From NCBI GenBank assembly GCA_946902875.1, contig OX336340.1, positions 19,235,566-19,299,565 on the forward strand: a DNA stretch of 64,000 nt, given 5' to 3'. Under the pieces are notes generated by a model that saw nothing but the letters and a program-made list of their open reading frames with translations, was not told the origin of the DNA and ran no database searches. The position numbers and the translations under genes are program-made. This stretch comes from Nematopogon swammerdamellus. Taxonomy: Eukaryota; Arthropoda; Insecta; Lepidoptera; Adelidae. Below, one piece after another: positions 33,600 to 43,424 of the stretch (its first letter is position 1; every line of letters starts with the position of its first letter).

Positions 33600-34560
33600 C
33601 AGTTGCACTCCGGGAGTGCCGGCAGAAGTGAAAACAATACCGTGACATTGCTTAAAAAAAATTAAAAAAAATTATGTTAAATTTAGTAGAACGGACAGAC
33701 ATGCATTTGTTGCGGAACCCTACATTCATTTTGCAGAACTTAGTAGAATGGACAGACATAAACGTGTTACGGAACCCTACTTTTATTATAAAATAACCGT
33801 CGGAGGACCTTGGTTGAAAATTGTAAAATTTAGTAGAACGGACAGACATGCATTTGTTACGGAACCCTACATACATTGTGAAATAAATGTTAAATTTAGT
33901 AGAACGGACAGACATGCATTTGTTACGGAACCCTACATTCATTTTGCAGAACTTAGTAGAATGGACAGACATAAACGTGTTACGGAACCAACTGCCGTCG
34001 CAGACTCGCAGTCTCAGGTATGTGCTACAGTGCGCTACGTATCGATGATGAAGTGAGAGAGCTCGCTCGCGTTAAGCTTGTCGTTCGTTGGGCAGCCCTA
34101 ACCATTTTCAGAACAATATGCCTATATTTTTTTATTATTATTTTAGGTAAATCAAAATTGTTTCCTTGGCCACATTGGCCTAAATTGTAAATAAACCATC
34201 TACTTTTATTATAAAATACACGTCGGAGGACCTTGGTTGAAAATTTTAAAATTTAGTAGAACGGACAGACATGCATTTGTTACGGAACCCTACATTCATT
34301 TTGAAATAAATGTTAATTTAGTAGAACGGACAGACATGCATTTGTTACGGAACCCTACATTCATTTTGAAATAAATGCCAAGCGCCGCTAAAGAAGTTTT
34401 CACTTCAAAAATAACCCTTAATGCAATGACTTAAGGTTAAATTTTAAATAATAATGACACGCGATGTCGTGATGTCGCGATGTCGCGAGTTTAACATTTT
34501 TAACCCACCTAAAAAAGTGCCAAGCGCCGCTAAAGAAGTTTTCACTTCAAAAACATTTTA
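33600..34560 (+). repeat. Family H module, copy 2 (expanded)
   Basis: Opens GTTGCACTCCGGGAGTGCCG, then five or more TTTAGTAGAACGGACAGACA / TACGGAACCCTAC boxes up to 33990. A unique-looking stretch follows, then more boxes at 34190-34375 and the AAGAAGTTTTCACTTCAAAAA block twice (34388-34410 and 34533-34553). The copy at 7056-7430 holds the same blocks in a different order. A 106-codon minus frame and 102-codon plus frame are by-products of the periodicity. Confidence 0.75.
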
Positions 34561-34707
34561 TATTATTTGTATTGTCTAAAAACAAAAGATAACTTTTTTC
34601 TGGAGGTCCGTACTCTACCTACCTAGAGCTATACCTACATGTAGAACGTTGACGAATACGTACTGGCACTAGACTGTAAATGTATCCACATACCTACGTG
34701 TTTAATA

Positions 34708-35027
34708 AACCGGCCAAGATCGAATCGGACTCGCACACCGAGGTGTATGCATCACAAAAAAAAAAGTTGAAAAGACACGTTTCTTGTATCGGGACCACCC
34801 TTAATTTTTTACTTTTTTATTATTTGTTGCTATATCCGCCAAAATAACGCATATTCTGTGAAAATTTCAACCGGCTAGCTATTACGTTTCCAAAGATACA
34901 GCGGCTAAGATTACATTACAGGCGGATAAGATTTATCGGGCGGACGGACGGACGGACGGACAGACAGGCGGACAAACAGACGCTGTAGGCTTAGTAATAG
35001 GATTCCGTATGGGGTACGGAACCCTAA
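34708..35027 (+). repeat. Family F dispersed repeat
   Basis: AACCGGCCAAGATCGAATCG, GACTCGCACACCGAGG, the AT-rich middle, CAACCGGCTAGCTATTACG, a GGACGGACGGACGGACAG run and GGGTACGGAACCCTAATAAA. Confidence 0.82.
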
Positions 35028-35264
35028 TAAAAACATTGCTTTGTTTACGGGGCTGCTTTGTTTTATTTATCGTGGGTTCAAAACCGTCACCGCGTGCACC
35101 ACTTTCGCATTCCAAATTTAAAAATTTGCATTGCCATCATGAACACGAGTCCGTGGCTGACACTATGTAAAATCTGGAAGCAAATAAGGCGACATGCTAT
35201 TACAATTTTTCTTATTTACTATTACTACGAACGTATGTACTTTAGTACTACTAAGGAACTTTAA

Positions 35265-35563
35265 AGAATAGCCCCACTGCATCACTCCCCGTGTATGTCG
35301 TAAAAGGCGACTAAGGGATATGACTCCCTTCTAATATTACTAGGTGGTAAGGTTTAACCCGCCCGGGTTGGTGTACCACCGCACTGAATGAAAGGTCGGT
35401 CGAAACGGCAATGTAAGTAGTTTGTGTTTTCCGTCCAGTTCAGTGTAGCCGGCACGACCGAAGGGAAGCACTGACGTGGCACCAGGTTCACCAGGTGTTA
35501 TGGGCTGACATCACGGATGTTGTAGGTGAGGTAGCCAACCGTGTCATTTTCCATAAAAAAAAA
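35265..35563 (+). mobile_element. Family A SINE with the alternative GCCCCACTGC head
   Basis: GAATAGCCCCACTGCATCAC, GTCGTAAAAGGCGACTAAGG, the standard body and CATTTTCCATAAAAAAAA. Same architecture as 3031-3330, so this composite is a subfamily and not a one-off fusion. Confidence 0.8.
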
Positions 35564-36150
35564 TTAAAAAACATATTTACGCGTTCATCGGCTAAAGCAA
35601 ATTGCAGAAGGTACCCAAATTTCTCTACATAAAATTATGAAACCCCGAATCCTCGGTCCTGAGTTATGTTCGCAGTTTATTCGGCCGAACAGCGTTCTTC
35701 CAGCTCATTTCACATCGCCGCCGGTGAGTAAATGCCTTCATTCGCATGACGCACGGCGGGACGTGTCGAAGGACACATGATGTACGCGAAAAGTGCTCAA
35801 AACGCAGTCGATTACTCATTGTGACCGACAAGGGAACGCATTTTACGCATTTTAGCTGGAATCGTTGGGGAAATCGCGGATGGAAAGAGAGTAAAGTAAG
35901 CGGTAAAGTGCAGACTATTTCCACACGAAGAGGATTCCGTAGCAATTCCGTACGTATAAAATAAATAAAAATAATAATTTAATGTTATAATTTATGAATA
36001 GAAGAAGAACAGAATCACCGATCATCAAAAATCTAAGGTACTTCCAGCAGACCTACAAACTTGAAATTTTGGATTCAGCTAATGTTTAGGCCACAACAAA
36101 AGAAAAAACTGAAACATCCTAAAATTTAAGCCCCGTTTTTTTTTTTTGTT
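35564..36150. other. Unassigned DNA
   Basis: Open frames of 93 (minus) and 72 codons near 35664-35964 lack recognisable domains. No repeat family was recognised. Confidence 0.35.
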
Positions 36151-36154
36151 GGGT

Positions 36155-36550
36155 AAACTTACCCTGCCATACACAGTCTATGACAAATAATTTTGTCAGT
36201 TGCATATGTACGAGTACATATACACATACACACCACACGCCGTATTCCGACAATCGGGGTAAACAGAGTAATCGGTTTTGTGCTACAAGTATTCTGGTAA
36301 ATTACAGCACAACACCGACCATCACGTTTATAGCTAAGTGTTCGGACAAGATAACTCAGATCAGGCAGCAAGTAATAAGGCATGAAGGCCCGCATGCTAC
36401 ATGACTCGGTGGAAAAACCGTGCCAAGGTGAGAGGTGGCTAGCCTGTCGCCCTTATGCGGGGAAACTTACCCTTCCATACAAAGTCTATGAAAAATAATT
36501 TTGTCAGTTGCAGTACACATGCACATACATACCACACGCCGTATCCACAA
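36155..36550. repeat. Local duplication around a family C copy
   Basis: GTAAACTTACCCTGCCATAC, AGTCTATGACAAATAATTTT and GTCAGTTGCA at 36156-36206 recur at 36464-36512, each followed by ACACGCCGTAT. The first is followed by a family C copy (36231-36462), the second only by its first bases. This is a ~308-bp partial tandem duplication. Confidence 0.7.
36231..36462 (-). mobile_element. Family C repeat, truncated
   Basis: Plus orientation: CACCACACGCCGTATTCCGA, AATCGGGGTAAACAGAGTAA, ACAGCACAACACCGACCATC, ATGACTCGGTGGAAAAACCG and GGTGGCTAGCCTGTCGCCCT. The GCCCCACTGC head is missing here. Confidence 0.7.
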
Positions 36551-36692
36551 AGATATAAACAAACATACGGAGTCAAGCTAAAAAATTCAACTGTTTAAAA
36601 AGGAAGAATATCTACAAAAAGAAATGAGATCCCACCAAAAACATATAATATAAAAAAGATCTCGAGCCAAGTCTCGCACACAACCTTTCCAC

Positions 36693-37623
36693 CAGTGGCG
36701 GCTGGTGACTTCAGTGACCGGTAGTGCGCTAAGTACCTACCTACTTAAATACCAAATTTCCCAACACATTCCCGTCATGGAATATCGGGACTTCCGATTT
36801 TTTTAAACGCCTGCGTTTATTATGTACGTGTACCTAGTATGAATATTCTCAAGACACTCAATGAGTTGCAAAAAACAAGAAAAGATATCCAAGCAAGTTG
36901 TTTAACTATTTTTTAGTACCTTTATGAACACACCCATAGACCACAACACTACTGCAGCTTTAAAAAAGAAAACAGTAGTAATGTCCCAAAAATACTTTAA
37001 AAATATATAAAAATAAAAGCATTTTAAAAGTAGGAATTGAACCCGGGATCACCTGATTGTAAAGTTTTACTTTTAACCAACGCTTAGGCAAATATCGGCA
37101 TTCACAGTATCACACAGAAAGCGCAAAACCTAACCATATCCCATTTTAAATATTCGCGCGCTAACGGGTATGTGACATCACATGACAGCGCGCTGACTCT
37201 AGGCAGACGGACTCGTGCAAAATGAATCGCTCGAGACGCGACGCGTCGCACGCGCGGCTATTCACGATATAGCGTCCTTGTTTGGCGCTCGTGCGCCGCA
37301 CGCAGAAGTCCATATCGGCCCATACTGTTTCTATGAAGTATCTTTTGTCTCACGCGCCAGCGGTGTTTTGCCGATCTCCATACATTCAGTATGCGAGACC
37401 CGCGTGCGCTTTCCGATTCCGCACGGGGTTCGCGTTTACTCGCAAAAAAGTGTCTTGTGATCTATAAAATAAGGTCGAATTCACATTCGTATTTATTTGG
37501 AGTACGATCTTTATGGTTTTAATGTACGTATGTTGTAAGATATTATTTATTTTGAGTGAAGTGAAGACTTCTCGTGGTATGGTAGTGCGGCGCACGAGCG
37601 CACTTTAGGACCAGCCGCCAGTG
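36693..37623. mobile_element. Non-autonomous hAT-like element, copy 2 (931 bp, 8-bp TSD)
   Basis: Same CAGTGGCGGCTGGT start and AGCCGCCAGTG end as copy 1. Flanked by CTTTCCAC at 36685-36692 and 37624-37631. The foldback partner arm (38280s, GGTGGAAAGG) shows the uninterrupted site, an independent check on the boundaries. The small frames inside are chance. Confidence 0.9.
37033..37100 (-). other. tRNA-like segment inside hAT-like copy 2
   Basis: Counterpart of 13433-13500, with TGCCTAAGCGTTGGTTAAAA and the B box GGTTCAATTCC on the minus strand. It has more changes in the anticodon-arm region, so the copies are diverging without evident constraint. Confidence 0.5.
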
Positions 37624-37872
37624 CTTTCCACCATAAAAATTTGTAAGATCCCATGCAGAGCCAAGTCTTTTCATATCATTGAAGCCCGAATTCAACAATG
37701 TTGCCATAAATAATGTTTTCTACATAATAATAATCAATATTTAGTTACTCCTCTTATATTTAACATCTTCATTTTTATAAAAAAAACACTTTGACTTGGC
37801 AATCGGACAGCTAAAATATTATAAAAATAATATGAACGAACCTAATACCAGTTTGTTACATACATATACTAT

Positions 37873-38048
37873 CACACACGCTGAATCCCGACAATCGGAG
37901 TAAGCAGAATAATCGGTATCGTGCTGCAAGAACTCTGGTAAATTACATCACAACACCGACCACCACGTTTCGCAAAGTACCTATTCGAACAAGATTCAAT
38001 CGATCAAGCAGCAAGTAAGATACGAAGACCCACCTGCTGCATGCTATG
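37873..38048 (-). mobile_element. Family C repeat, truncated, in the foldback loop
   Basis: GCTGAATCCCGACAATCGGA, ATCACAACACCGACCACCAC and GAAGACCCACCTGCTGCATG in plus orientation. Confidence 0.65.
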
Positions 38049-38339
38049 TTTACTTTGTTGTTAACTGAAAAGGAATCTTTACGAAGCGATCTGTTTGTGC
38101 TGTCCGATTGCCAAGTCACGGTGTTTTTTTATAGAAATGAAGATGTTAAATATTAGAGGATTAACTAAATATTGATTATTATTAAGTGTGAAATATAATT
38201 TATGGCAACATTGTTAAATTCGGGCTTCAATGATATGAAAAGACTTGGCTCTGCATGGGATCTTACAACTTTTTACGGTGGAAAGGTTGCATGCGAGACT
38301 TGGCATCTTTTTTATGTTATATGTTTTTGGTGGGATTAA

Positions 38340-38545
38340 ATTCTTTCATCATTCAAATAAATTAATTAATCTTTCAATTCATCATTCAAATAAATTCTTT
38401 CATTTCACCATTCAAATAAATTCTTGTGATCATGATCAAATAAATCTTGTTATTAAAAAATCATCAAATATATCTTGTGATCATCATTCTTGTCTTCAAA
38501 TAATTTCTTTCATTTCATCATTAAAATAAATTCTTGTGATTTAAT
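38340..38545. repeat. Degenerate tandem of CATTCAAATAAATTC units
   Basis: TTCTTTCATTTCATCATTCA and AATAAATTCTTGTGATCATG motifs repeat irregularly (~35 bp period) immediately outside the foldback's right end. AT-rich, non-coding. Confidence 0.65.
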
Positions 38546-38980
38546 TCAGTTCGACCAATTTGTATTTCGATAATCAGAGCCTTCTGTAGCCACCCACACA
38601 AACACTAGTAGGTATATGAAGCATATGTGAATGTATAATATATGTTAACGATTGACGCAAAGGTCCCTCTCGGTAATTAAGGGCTGACCTTTTGACCAGA
38701 ATTACAATTAAATACAAATTAATGAAGGTCGACCGGTCCGACCAATCTGAGTCAAGTGATATCAGATATAACCTGCACCCACATAACTTACTTTATCTAT
38801 CACAGAACAGCGTGGTTCTTTCCTGAAATTATTTTTATTATTTGCATTTACTTAAACTTACATTACATTTGCACATCCAACTCTTAAACACCCAAAAGTT
38901 GACTTAAAAAAAAACGTATTTGCAAGATTTCACACTATCTACCCAAATATTCCTTTTTCAGAGTATGTATTAGCTGACAT
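38546..38980. other. Unassigned DNA
   Basis: No gene or repeat recognised. Confidence 0.4.
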
Positions 38981-39483
38981 GCGTGGGAATGGTTCTGGCG
39001 ACGACTGGCGAGAATATTGTGTCACGTATGGGAATGGTTCTGGCGACTGGCGAGAATATTGTGTCACGCATGGGAATGGTTCTGGCGACTGGCGAGAATA
39101 TTGTGTCACGCATGGGAATGGTTCTGGCGACTGGCGAGAATATTGTGTCACGCATGGGAATGGTTCTGGCGACTGGTGAGAATATTGTGTCACGCATGGG
39201 AATGGTTCTGGCGACTGGCGAGAATATTGTGTCACGCATGGGAATGGTTCTGGCGACTGGCGAGAATATTGTGTCACGCATGAGAACGGTTCTGGCGACT
39301 GGTGAGAATATTGTGTCACGCATGGGAATGGTTCTGGCGACTGGCGAGAATATTGTGTCACGCATGGGAATGGTTCTGGCGACTGGCGAGAATATTGTGT
39401 CACGCATGGGAATGGTTCTGGCGACTGGCGAGAATATTGTGTCACGCATGGGAATGGTTGTGGCGACTGGCGAGAATATTGTA
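38981..39483. repeat. 42-bp minisatellite, 12 units
   Basis: The unit is GGGAATGGTTCTGGCGACTG plus GCGAGAATATTGTGTCACGC and AT. Eleven spacings are exactly 42 bp and the first is 45 (an extra GAC). Units differ at very few sites (TATGGG, GTGAG, TGAGAACGG). Because 42 is divisible by three, several frames on both strands stay open for up to 189 codons. These are by-products and none has a supporting start context or family. Confidence 0.95.
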
Positions 39484-39695
39484 ACACCACTCTAGTAACT
39501 CTACACACTTGAGCATTAAAGCAGGCTAATCGTAATCAACACACCCGGTGCTCATCAATCTCAGCTACTGAAGTACCAACATACCTATTTTATTAACTTC
39601 ACATCAAATTCCCATTAACCTAACACCAACCAGCACATCAACCGATCTGAGTTATTATCTGACGCTTTAAACTCGATTATGATCTGTAACATATG

Positions 39696-39785
39696 ATAAT
39701 AAATAATACATTTTATGCCACTTAATATGTGGCAAAGGCGGGCTTATTGCCTTAGGCAATTTCCTCCAGTCAACCCGGTATATAT
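39696..39785 (-). mobile_element. Family D SINE, 3' fragment
   Basis: AATAATACATTTTATGCCAC, GTGGCAAAGGCGGGCTTATT and TTTCCTCCAGTCAACCCGGT in plus orientation: the tail end of the tRNA-derived SINE seen complete at 51547-51793. Confidence 0.7.
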
Positions 39786-39809
39786 CCCATACATACATCC
39801 ATACTGAAA

Positions 39810-40085
39810 TATCCGCTGTATCCCGACCCGGCAATCGGAATGAACAGAGTAATCGGTGTTGTGCTGCAAGGACTCTTGTATTACAGCACAACACCGACCA
39901 TCACGTTTGGCAAAGTATTCGGAGAAGAAGCAGCAAGTGAAGCACGAACACCCACCTGATGATTAAATCGGTGGAAGAACCGTGCCAAAGTGAGAGGTGG
40001 CTATCCTTTCGCCCTTTAGCACGGCATCTGGTCCTTCTCTCTTAGTCGCCTTTTACGACATGCACGGGGAGAGATGCGGTGTATG
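39810..40085 (-). mobile_element. Family C repeat with its GCCCCACTGC-type head
   Basis: TATCCCGACCCGGCAATCGG to CACGGGGAGAGATGCGGTG in plus orientation, including AGTCGCCTTTTACGACATGC, the reverse complement of the head also found on family A. Confidence 0.75.
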
Positions 40086-40270
40086 TTTTAAAGGTTAGCT
40101 TTACTAGAATCAGTGCAATTCTATGAAGTGTAATGTATATTTAAGCGTTACATTATTTTCAGGTATTATGATTATTTTATTCATGAATGGGCTATTATAC
40201 TACCCTTCATTTCTTCAAAAATTACTGCTAAATCATGTTAAATAACTTCCTCGGGTGACGGCATTCGATT

Positions 40271-40497
40271 TAATAATAATAATAAGCGCGGGCTTATTTC
40301 CTTAGGCAATTTCCTCCAGTTAACCCGGTATATCTATATTATTACATGGAATCCGAACCATGGAGCAGTCATTTTTGTCAAATCAGAAAAACTCATTGGT
40401 ACACGCCAAGAAAATGTTCTTGGTACACGCCATTGGATTCGAACCTCGGACCTCTCGCAAGAGAAGCCGACGCGCAGACCACTAGGCCACCCGCGGA
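40271..40497 (-). mobile_element. Family D SINE with tRNA-derived head
   Basis: On the minus strand the head runs from 40497 with GGTGGCCTAGTGG (A box), an anticodon-arm-like GGCTTCTCTTGCGAGAGG and the B box GGTTCGAATCC, close to a whole tRNA. The body carries CATGGTTCGGATTCCATGTA and ends in the ATT-rich tail near 40271. A 13-bp TTGGTACACGCCA unit is duplicated just after the head. Class II tRNA-like stem length is suggested, but the parent tRNA is not named. Confidence 0.82.
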
Positions 40498-40889
40498 TTT
40501 AGTCGCTAAACAAAAAACATTTTGTAATGTGTTTGAGGACTCGTACGTAAATAAGTCTGAAAATTGATTGATGAGAAAGTAAGTGTGAAAAAGTTGATGC
40601 TCTGTATGCATGCTCAGAAACAATGTTTAGCTAAAACGCTGAATTATAAACTTATTTCAAAATAAAACTGTTTTATGTTAGAATGTTTTTCGTCTTTCAT
40701 TATTTCGCAAACGAGTAAGGAAGAATGATGTACCTACATTACATTACATTACTTCTACACTACATACATTAGTCTTTCTTATTTAACTTATTTATTTTTT
40801 GTGACTCGTATTATTTGTCCTTGTCGTCAGAAAGCTCGTCTTTCGAGCGGGTAGGCATGCGTAAAGCAGTCGCGCTACTGCGTTGCGCT

Positions 40890-40894
40890 ACACA

Positions 40895-40977
<83 letters not shown>
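40890..40977. repeat. (CA)n(GA)n compound microsatellite
   Basis: About 11 CA units followed by about 32 GA units. It may adopt Z-DNA or triplex-prone structure, but no function is implied. Confidence 0.97.
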
Positions 40978-40980
<3 letters not shown>

Positions 40981-42479
40981 GAGCGACAACGCTTGTGTAA
41001 TCAAGTTGGCGCCACCACTATAGTGCCAATTTTACCCTCTACATAAATTCTGTGCCTCTACATGCATTCACCACCTCAAATTTTCCCGAGGGAAAACAGC
41101 CTTTGTGAGCTTTGTGTAATGGGTTTCTGTGATACATTAGAATGCATATGGAATCAGTATGTCAGGGCACGTAATTTTACTAGCTTACCCATACGTACGA
41201 GCGCAGGAACGAAGCGATCTTTTAATCCAACGGTTTTGTCTTCCGAGGAGCCATCTGCTTCACCTAATTCCACGTTTGAAATGTAATTATCGAATTTGTA
41301 CCAGCCCATCATTCTTCCTAGCGACATCAATCCGGGCGACATTCAGTCTGTCGACCGTTAGCAATTTAAATGAGGAACGTTCGATGCTGCAGACGGGCCT
41401 TGCTTTATTTAGTTTGCGGTAGAGCAAACGGCGAAGAATTTGAATATTACAGTCGTGAAGTAGATAAGTTTAATAGTTTTGTGGAATGTTTTTTACGAAA
41501 CCTAAGCTAGCTAGTTTCCTAAGAAACCACCCCTCTGGCGTGAACCTTGTTACAACAAGAACTAGGTGCTACGTCAATCAGTTTCCCTTAGGTCTTGGCT
41601 ATTCTGAACCATGACTACCTTCTGCCACTGTCTACCAAAAGCGCGAAGGCGTCATAATTTCCATAAGCTTTTACATAAAACGTACCTAAGAAAATTTAAG
41701 GTAGGTAATTAAGAAAAAACGATTTTTTTTTTATTAAAATTTCGTCCCCAAACATGAATTGAAACAATTTCCCCCACCCCTATCTCTAAATTTCAAGTGA
41801 TTGCATCCTCCTATTGTTTTACAGAATCTTCCGTCTAGTTACATGATTCAGTGCTGAGCCTAACGTTCTTGGCTGAAACTTAAGCTGTCATCGCATTGGC
41901 ATCGTGAGATGCAACGATTACTAAAGATAAACTGCTAAAGATTTCAGCTCAGACACTGCTTGACTGTGCCGGAGCTCGGTTTAATTTGGTAGCGCAACAA
42001 ATGTCTCGCTTGGCTTCAATTAACGCTGCTATCGATGCAGAGAGGCGTTCAGCTTTCATTTAGCGCTTCGCGATTAAATCTCAATGTCGTCGGTGTCAAC
42101 GCCGTCTTTCATGTTTCAATTTGGGAAAGCTCGATAAAATTGCGCAGATGGATGAATTATTTTACATTCAAACTCTATTCGGTTTAATTTATTATTTTAG
42201 ATTTAAATTCAGATTCTTATTATTTATTAAATAAAACACTGGTCACTTTATTTTTAATTTTTTTTATTAAAAATCAACCTCTAATGCGTGCGTTCGGTGC
42301 TAGGATATGCCACCCATTGCCGGACTACTTCATACACACAAACCCACACTATCCACAGTACTTAATAGTAAGTAAAACAGCTGTCGCCTACAGCTTATTT
42401 TATCTTCTATTTTCACACTCAAGTCTTTTGATAATACCTCTTACTACCAACCTACGTACATTTCACTATATGAATTCAT
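40978..42479. other. Unassigned DNA with a possible old family A trace
   Basis: 41540-41625 (GAACTAGGTGCTACGTCAAT, CTTGGCTATTCTGAACC) faintly resembles family A in minus orientation. Open frames of 60-90 codons lack family features. Confidence 0.4.
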
Positions 42480-42690
42480 TCTCAAACATCAAAAGGTCGA
42501 CTGGAAGAAATACCTGTACGGGATAAGTCCGCCTTTGCACCGCATGTAAATGTCCCAATGTGCTAATTTCTGTAAGAGTGTTTATCTAGCAATAAAGTAT
42601 TTTACATCTATCGATCTATCTGTATATCTCTGCTGATAAAAAAACCGCATCCAAATCCGCCCATCCGTTTGGGAGCTAAATTTAGACAAA
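42480..42690 (+). repeat. Family G tail followed by a fragment of the CCCCGAC element
   Basis: 42480-42612: AGGTCGACTGGAAGAAATAC, GGATAAGTCCGCCTTTGCAC, CAATAAAGTATTTTACATCT and GATC/CTAT repeats. 42630-42690: AAAAACCGCATCCAAATCCG and CCCATCCGTTTGGGAGCTA, matching 16250-16295. Confidence 0.65.
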
Positions 42691-43110
42691 ATAAAAAAAA
42701 ATCGTACTCACCATAGTGGAGAAGAACAAGCAGAGTGAACTTGTCCCGCTTACTAAAAGAAACATTCAAAAGCAAAAATCTTAAATACGTCAAAATATAT
42801 TTTCTATTACTCATAGCCAGTAGTGTGGTCACGGCTGTCTAGTTACAGCTGGGAAGGCGGGCTAAGTGCTTCATATCACGTTACAGCGCACCGCATGGCG
42901 CCGCCTCAAAAACGGGAGCGATCGTGGCTTTCCCAGCCCCGGCAGGCAGATCGATCTGTTGCGAATGTTGACATCTTTTTTAGAACCATATCGCCACGCT
43001 AATGTTACATTATCATTAAATTATATTTTTATTACCAATTTTTTGGCTTTTTATTTAAATATTACATTAGGAATTTGAATTTGTAAATTGTCTATAAGTA
43101 CATACATACA
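42691..43110. other. Unassigned DNA
   Basis: No gene or repeat recognised. Confidence 0.4.
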
Positions 43111-43424
43111 CACCACGCCCTGTATCCCGACAATCCGGGTCAGATTAATCGGTGTTCTGCTGCAAATACTCTATTAAATTATAGCACAACGCCGACCACA
43201 ACGTTTAGCAAAGTATTCCGACAAGATATCTATCAAGCAGCAAGTAAGCCGTGAAGACACCTGCTACATGACTCAGTGGAAAGACTATGCCAAAGGTGAG
43301 AGATGGCTATCCTGTCGCCCTCTAGCACGGCTTCTTGTCCTTATCCTTTATTTAGTCGGCTTTTACGACTTGCATGGGGAGATGCAGTGGGGCTATTCTT
43401 TTTAAGTACCGACCCCACGCAGTA
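43111..43424 (-). mobile_element. Family C repeat, near full length
   Basis: CACCACGCCCTGTATCCCGA to GGCTATTCTTTTTAAGTACC and CCCCACGCAGTAC in plus orientation. Read on the minus strand it opens with the GCCCCACTGC head. Confidence 0.8.

Larger units (their letters stand above)
36629..38336. mobile_element. Large foldback element (~240-bp arms) with nested insertions
   Basis: The left arm is 36629-36692 plus 37632-37815, and the right arm is 38100-38336 inverted. Shared landmarks: ATCCCACCAAAAACATATAA, CCAAGTCTCGC, GATCCCATGCAGAGCCAAGT, TTCAACAATGTTGCCATAAA. The left arm is split by hAT-like copy 2. The loop contains a family C fragment (37873-38048). Outer ends are ATCCCACC / GGTGGGAT. No transposase. 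Confidence 0.78.

Noticed and set aside
38939..39508. Long overlapping open frames on both strands (up to 189 codons)
   Set aside because: They arise because the minisatellite unit is 42 bp, a multiple of three; no start context, signal or family supports a gene.
40432..40497. A tRNA gene on the minus strand
   Set aside because: A and B boxes are good, but the segment is followed by the family D body and recurs at 51.8 and 55.7 kb, so it is a SINE head.
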